NCBI GenBank assembly: GCA_001311585.1
Contig: BBBN01000072.1
Coordinates: 1 to 7,488, forward strand
Length of the DNA: 7,488 nt
Origin: Thermus sp. JCM 17653
GTDB taxonomy: Bacteria > Deinococcota > Deinococci > Deinococcales > Thermaceae
Direction of reading: 5' to 3'
Position 1 is the first letter of the stretch. Each line of letters opens with the position of its first letter. The notes beneath the pieces are model-generated. The model did not search any database, was not told the origin of the DNA, and was given only the letters and a program-made list of their open reading frames with translations. The position numbers were made by a program, and so were the translations under genes. Below, in pieces: positions 6,350-7,488 of the stretch.

Positions 6350-6880
6350 ATGACCTTAAAGGAGAAGGCGTGGGACCTAGAGGCCTACCTCGCCCTGGAG
6401 GAGGCCTCCCAGGAGAAGCACGAGCTCGTCCAGGGGCGCCTCCTGGCCATGGCCGGGGCAGGGAGGGAGCGTAACCGCCTCCTTACCCGCCTCTTCCTGC
6501 GCCTCGCCCCCGCGGCCCTAGAGGCGGGGTGCGAGGCCTACGTGGCGGACATGCGGCTTAGGGTGGGGGAGGACGTGTTCTACCCCGACCTCATGGTGGT
6601 CTGCGAGCCCTCTTCCGACCCCCGGTACGAGGAACGCCCCTGCCTCATCGTGGAGATCCTTTCGGAGAGCACCGAGGCCATGGACCGGGGGCGGAAGCTT
6701 CGGAGCTACCTTAAGCTTCCTTCCCTCAAGGCCTACCTCCTGTTGGACAGCCGGGAGCGGCGGGCGGAGGGGTATTTCCGCCAGGGAGAAGCCTGGGTCT
6801 ACCGGGAGCTTGAGGAGGTGGACCTCGCCTGCCCTCCGGTGCGCTTTTCCCTGAACGAGGTGTACGAGGGGGTGCTGTGA
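6350..6880 (+). CDS. Uma2-family protein (restriction endonuclease-like fold, DUF820)
   Basis: This intact 176-residue protein belongs to the Uma2/DUF820 family, abundant in cyanobacteria, Thermus-Deinococcus and some other phyla, with a PD-(D/E)XK nuclease-like core and no settled function. Visible features are the N-terminal helix with KHELVQGRLLAM (Glu25), YPDLMVVCE (Pro79-Asp80), CLIVEILSEST (Glu102) and DRGRKLRSYLK (Lys116), then LKAYLLLDSRERRAEGYFR. The potential acidic cluster Asp80/Glu102 is intact. The ATG lies three bases after the dehydrogenase stop with no clear ribosome site, so coupling by re-initiation is likely. Its TGA overlaps the hydratase GTG. Nothing in the family suggests a catabolic step, so its place between two meta-cleavage enzymes looks like an insertion into the operon. 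Codon use is like the neighbours, so any insertion was from a similar genome or is old. Confidence 0.88.
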   Translation: MTLKEKAWDLEAYLALEEASQEKHELVQGRLLAMAGAGRERNRLLTRLFLRLAPAALEAGCEAYVADMRLRVGEDVFYPDLMVVCEPSSDPRYEERPCLIVEILSESTEAMDRGRKLRSYLKLPSLKAYLLLDSRERRAEGYFRQGEAWVYRELEEVDLACPPVRFSLNEVYEGVL

Positions 6881-7488
6881 GTCCGGAAGCCTTCGCCGAG
6901 GAACTGGAACGGGCCTGGGAGGAGAGGAGGCCCATAGAGCCCCTCTCCGACCGGGGCCTAAAGGGGATAGAGGCCGCCTACCGGGGTGCAGGAGGCCTGG
7001 AACGCCCTGCGCCTAAAGAAGGGGGACCGGGTGGTGGGGCGGAAGATCGGCCTCACCTCCAAGGCGGTGCAGGAGCAGCTGGGGGTGGACCAGCCCGACT
7101 TCGGGAACCTCTGGGCTAGCCGCTTCTTCGGGGTGGGGGAGCGGGTGGAGGTGGAGACCGCCCGCTTCCTCCAGCCCCGGGTGGAGGGGGAGCTCGCCTT
7201 CCTCATCGGCAGGAGGCTGGAGGGCCCCGGGGTCACGCCCCAGGAGGTCCTCTCCGCCACGGAGGCCGTGGCCTTCGCCATAGAGATCGTGGACTCCCGC
7301 ATCCGGGACTGGCGCATCCGCATTGAGGACACCGTGGCGGACAACGCCTCCTACGGGGGGTTCCTGGTGGCCCCTTGGGAGAGGGCGCTTTTGGAGGAGG
7401 ACCTCTCTGCCTTGGGCCTGGTCCTTTACAAGAACGGGGAGCTCGCCGCCCAGGGGGCGGGGGCGGCTTGCCTTGGGCACCCGGCAAG
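6877..7488 (+). CDS. dmpE: 2-oxopent-4-enoate hydratase, N-terminal part, one frameshift near 6985 (3' end outside window)
   Basis: This enzyme adds water to 2-hydroxypenta-2,4-dienoate to give 4-hydroxy-2-oxovalerate, the aldolase substrate. Frame 1 from GTG 6877 gives the N-terminal helix to IEAAYR. Frame 2 from 6986 continues with VQEAWNALRL, VVGRKIGLTSKAVQEQLGV then DQPDFGNLWAS, the DmpE/MhpD hallmark that separates it from the decarboxylase at 4138. Further on, VEGELAFLIG and AFAIEIVDSRIRDWRI supply the probable Mg2+-binding Glu residues, followed by DTVADNASYGGFLV and GAGAACLGHPA. The frame is open to the window edge; about 50-60 residues should be missing. The break is one extra G (cgggg for cggg) at about 6985, one of the few apparent insertions here. 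The GTG overlaps the Uma2 stop (GTGA). It forms the shared end of both branches with the aldolase, though placed at the opposite end of the window. Confidence 0.9.

Noticed and set aside
1..7488. tRNA, rRNA, CRISPR array, insertion sequence or phage genes
   Set aside because: No cloverleaf, direct-repeat array, transposase motif or terminal inverted repeats were seen on either strand; the window is almost fully coding.

Overview
The window reads as high-GC DNA from a Thermus-like thermophile (Deinococcota). Every gene is on the + strand, with gaps of only about -4 to +12 bases, frequent ATGA/GTGA stop-start overlaps and several GTG starts. The proteins are short, rich in Leu/Ala/Arg/Glu and compact, as in thermophiles. 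The organism is inferred from codon and protein style only; no phylogenetic marker is present.

The content is a nearly continuous aromatic meta-cleavage operon. In order: the C-terminal end of 4-hydroxy-2-oxovalerate aldolase; a PheA2/HpaC-type flavin reductase; 2-hydroxymuconate semialdehyde (HMS) hydrolase; a small cupin; a non-canonical SDR oxidoreductase; a DoxX-like membrane protein; an unrecognised protein of about 99 residues; a DUF606/YdcZ-type DMT membrane protein; 4-oxalocrotonate tautomerase; 4-oxalocrotonate decarboxylase; HMS dehydrogenase; a Uma2-family protein; and the start of 2-oxopent-4-enoate hydratase, which runs off the window.

Together these cover both branches of catechol meta-cleavage after ring opening. 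The hydrolase takes HMS directly to 2-hydroxypentadienoate plus formate. The dehydrogenase, tautomerase and decarboxylase reach the same dienoate by the oxidative route. The hydratase then makes 4-hydroxy-2-oxovalerate and the aldolase splits it to pyruvate and acetaldehyde. The flavin reductase would supply reduced flavin to a two-component phenol or hydroxyphenylacetate monooxygenase, which is not in the window. Catechol 2,3-dioxygenase and the aldolase's partner acetaldehyde dehydrogenase are also absent and probably lie upstream.

The most important caution is that at least eight reading frames are broken by single- or double-base indels, about thirteen sites in all, mostly missing bases in short G or C runs. 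Each break joins two halves of a well-conserved protein without loss of motifs, and restoring the bases gives normal protein lengths. This looks like sequencing or assembly error rather than gene decay, so several genes are given below as one CDS spanning two or more frames.

Biologically notable points are the tautomerase, which has valine where the catalytic Pro-1 should be; an SDR lacking the Tyr-x3-Lys motif; a cupin/SDR/DoxX/unknown-protein cassette and a Uma2 gene embedded in a catabolic operon; and a visible change in third-base preference (G-ending before about 3500, C-ending after), suggesting two joined modules.
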